A stretch of 24,273 nucleotides of DNA, taken from the NCBI GenBank assembly GCA_040752215.1, contig JBFMEX010000105.1, positions 1 to 24,273 of the forward strand, written 5' to 3'. The position numbers and the translations under genes were made by a program. The notes under the pieces were generated by a model. It was not told where the DNA came from. It did no database searches and was given only the letters and a program-made list of their open reading frames with translations. The DNA is from JBFMEX01 sp040752215. Lineage in GTDB: Bacteria > Pseudomonadota > Alphaproteobacteria > Rhizobiales > Hyphomicrobiaceae. Below, one piece after another: positions 23,943 to 24,273 of the stretch (the first letter of the stretch is position 1; each line of letters begins with the position of its first letter).

Positions 23943-24176
23943 ATGCGTCGATCGATGTGGGTGCTGGTCGGGAGCGTCGTTCTGGCCGCGGCAGTGCCCT
24001 GGGCCGCCTCTGCCGAGACCATCTTCGAGGTCGAGCACGCCCGCAACACGGCGCGGGTCGGCGGGCCGGTCAGCGACCGCGACGCCGAGCTCCTGGACCG
24101 CTGGGGTGCCCATTCCGGCACGCCGGACTGGCGGCGTCCTGCGCAGGCAGGGCCATTCAAAGAATCCGGCCGGTGA
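23943..24176 (+). CDS. Small exported protein of unknown function, 77 residues
   Basis: ATG 23943 is preferred because GGAGG (23933-23937) lies 5 nt upstream and the protein then starts MRRSMW with a hydrophobic stretch of about 15 residues ending in AASA, a typical signal peptide with cleavage near residue 24. ATG 23919 or 23928 is possible. The mature part is about 53 residues, acidic and polar, and contains GGPVSDRDAELLDRWG. I recall similar short exported proteins of unknown function in Hyphomicrobiales, but I cannot verify that here. Its end overlaps, on the other strand, the C-terminus of the partial gene at the window edge, which is unusual and may mean the natural C-terminus is altered. 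Confidence 0.65.
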   Translation: MRRSMWVLVGSVVLAAAVPWAASAETIFEVEHARNTARVGGPVSDRDAELLDRWGAHSGTPDWRRPAQAGPFKESGR

Positions 24177-24273
24177 CTGTGGCGATGGTTTCTGCGCGGT
24201 TTTCGCGGAAGTTCTCGCGGGCTTCGCGGATCGGCAGGCCGAGGCGGCGGATGATGGCGAGGGTGGCATTGCG
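24157..24273 (-). CDS. C-terminal 38 residues of an unidentified protein (possible transposase)
   Basis: The frame enters at the right edge and ends at TGA 24159-24157. The visible end is helical and basic (NATLAIIRRLGLPIREA, NFRENRAETIATV). It reminds me of the C-terminal ends of DDE transposases, in which a conserved RN precedes a short helix, but 38 residues cannot decide that. It is convergent with the small exported gene and overlaps its last 20 nt. If it is a transposase, the end of the insertion sequence should lie between about 24080 and 24157. Confidence 0.4.
   Translation of the reverse strand, partial: RNATLAIIRRLGLPIREARENFRENRAETIATVTGRIL

Overview
The window is high-GC DNA from an alphaproteobacterium, most likely of the Hyphomicrobiales (Rhizobiales). 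The grounds are the order rne / amidase / PBP1a / prfB, which is familiar from that group, the strong G/C bias at third codon positions, and an RNase E with a large acidic insert in its S1 domain. No database was consulted, so the genus is open. Most of the window is chromosomal housekeeping. I see no CRISPR array, tRNA, rRNA, prophage or defence island. The only mobile-element hint is a partial reading frame at the right edge.

Left third (1-9576). rne runs leftward off the edge and is divergent from a rightward series: a periplasmic N-acetylmuramoyl-L-alanine amidase, the bifunctional penicillin-binding protein 1A, release factor 2 (expressed through a textbook programmed +1 frameshift), a 53-residue protein of unknown function, and a YugP-type membrane zinc metallopeptidase. 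Amidase and PBP1a are peptidoglycan enzymes. RNase E and RF2 act in RNA decay and translation termination.

Middle (9785-16184). rimO (ribosomal protein S12 methylthiotransferase), an orphan NfeD-like membrane protein and a membrane-anchored YkuD-family (DpaA/YafK-like) protein point right. They converge on a compact leftward four-gene operon: a large YeiH-type putative sulfate exporter, a 67-residue one-helix membrane protein, a divergent universal stress protein, and an SRPBCC-like protein with a C-terminal membrane helix. The spacing is 12 nt, then a 1-nt overlap, then an 11-nt overlap, so the four are probably translated together. This operon is the best candidate for a poorly described functional unit.

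Right third (16651-24273). All main genes point left: a HU-type nucleoid protein, mutL (with an intact endonuclease motif), a short-form pgi, and a tandem pair of exported M16 peptidases, one with the zinc motif HxxEH and one without. A small exported protein and the C-terminus of an unidentified, possibly transposase, protein close the window.

Non-coding structure. Two tandem copies of a palindromic element of about 145 bp lie between pgi and the M16 genes, and a decayed third copy lies upstream of nfeD. A different 73-nt palindrome overlaps the stop codon of the YkuD gene. Many genes carry a GC-rich hairpin right at the stop codon with no T-run, which suggests that 3' ends here do not follow the classic hairpin-plus-U-tract rule.
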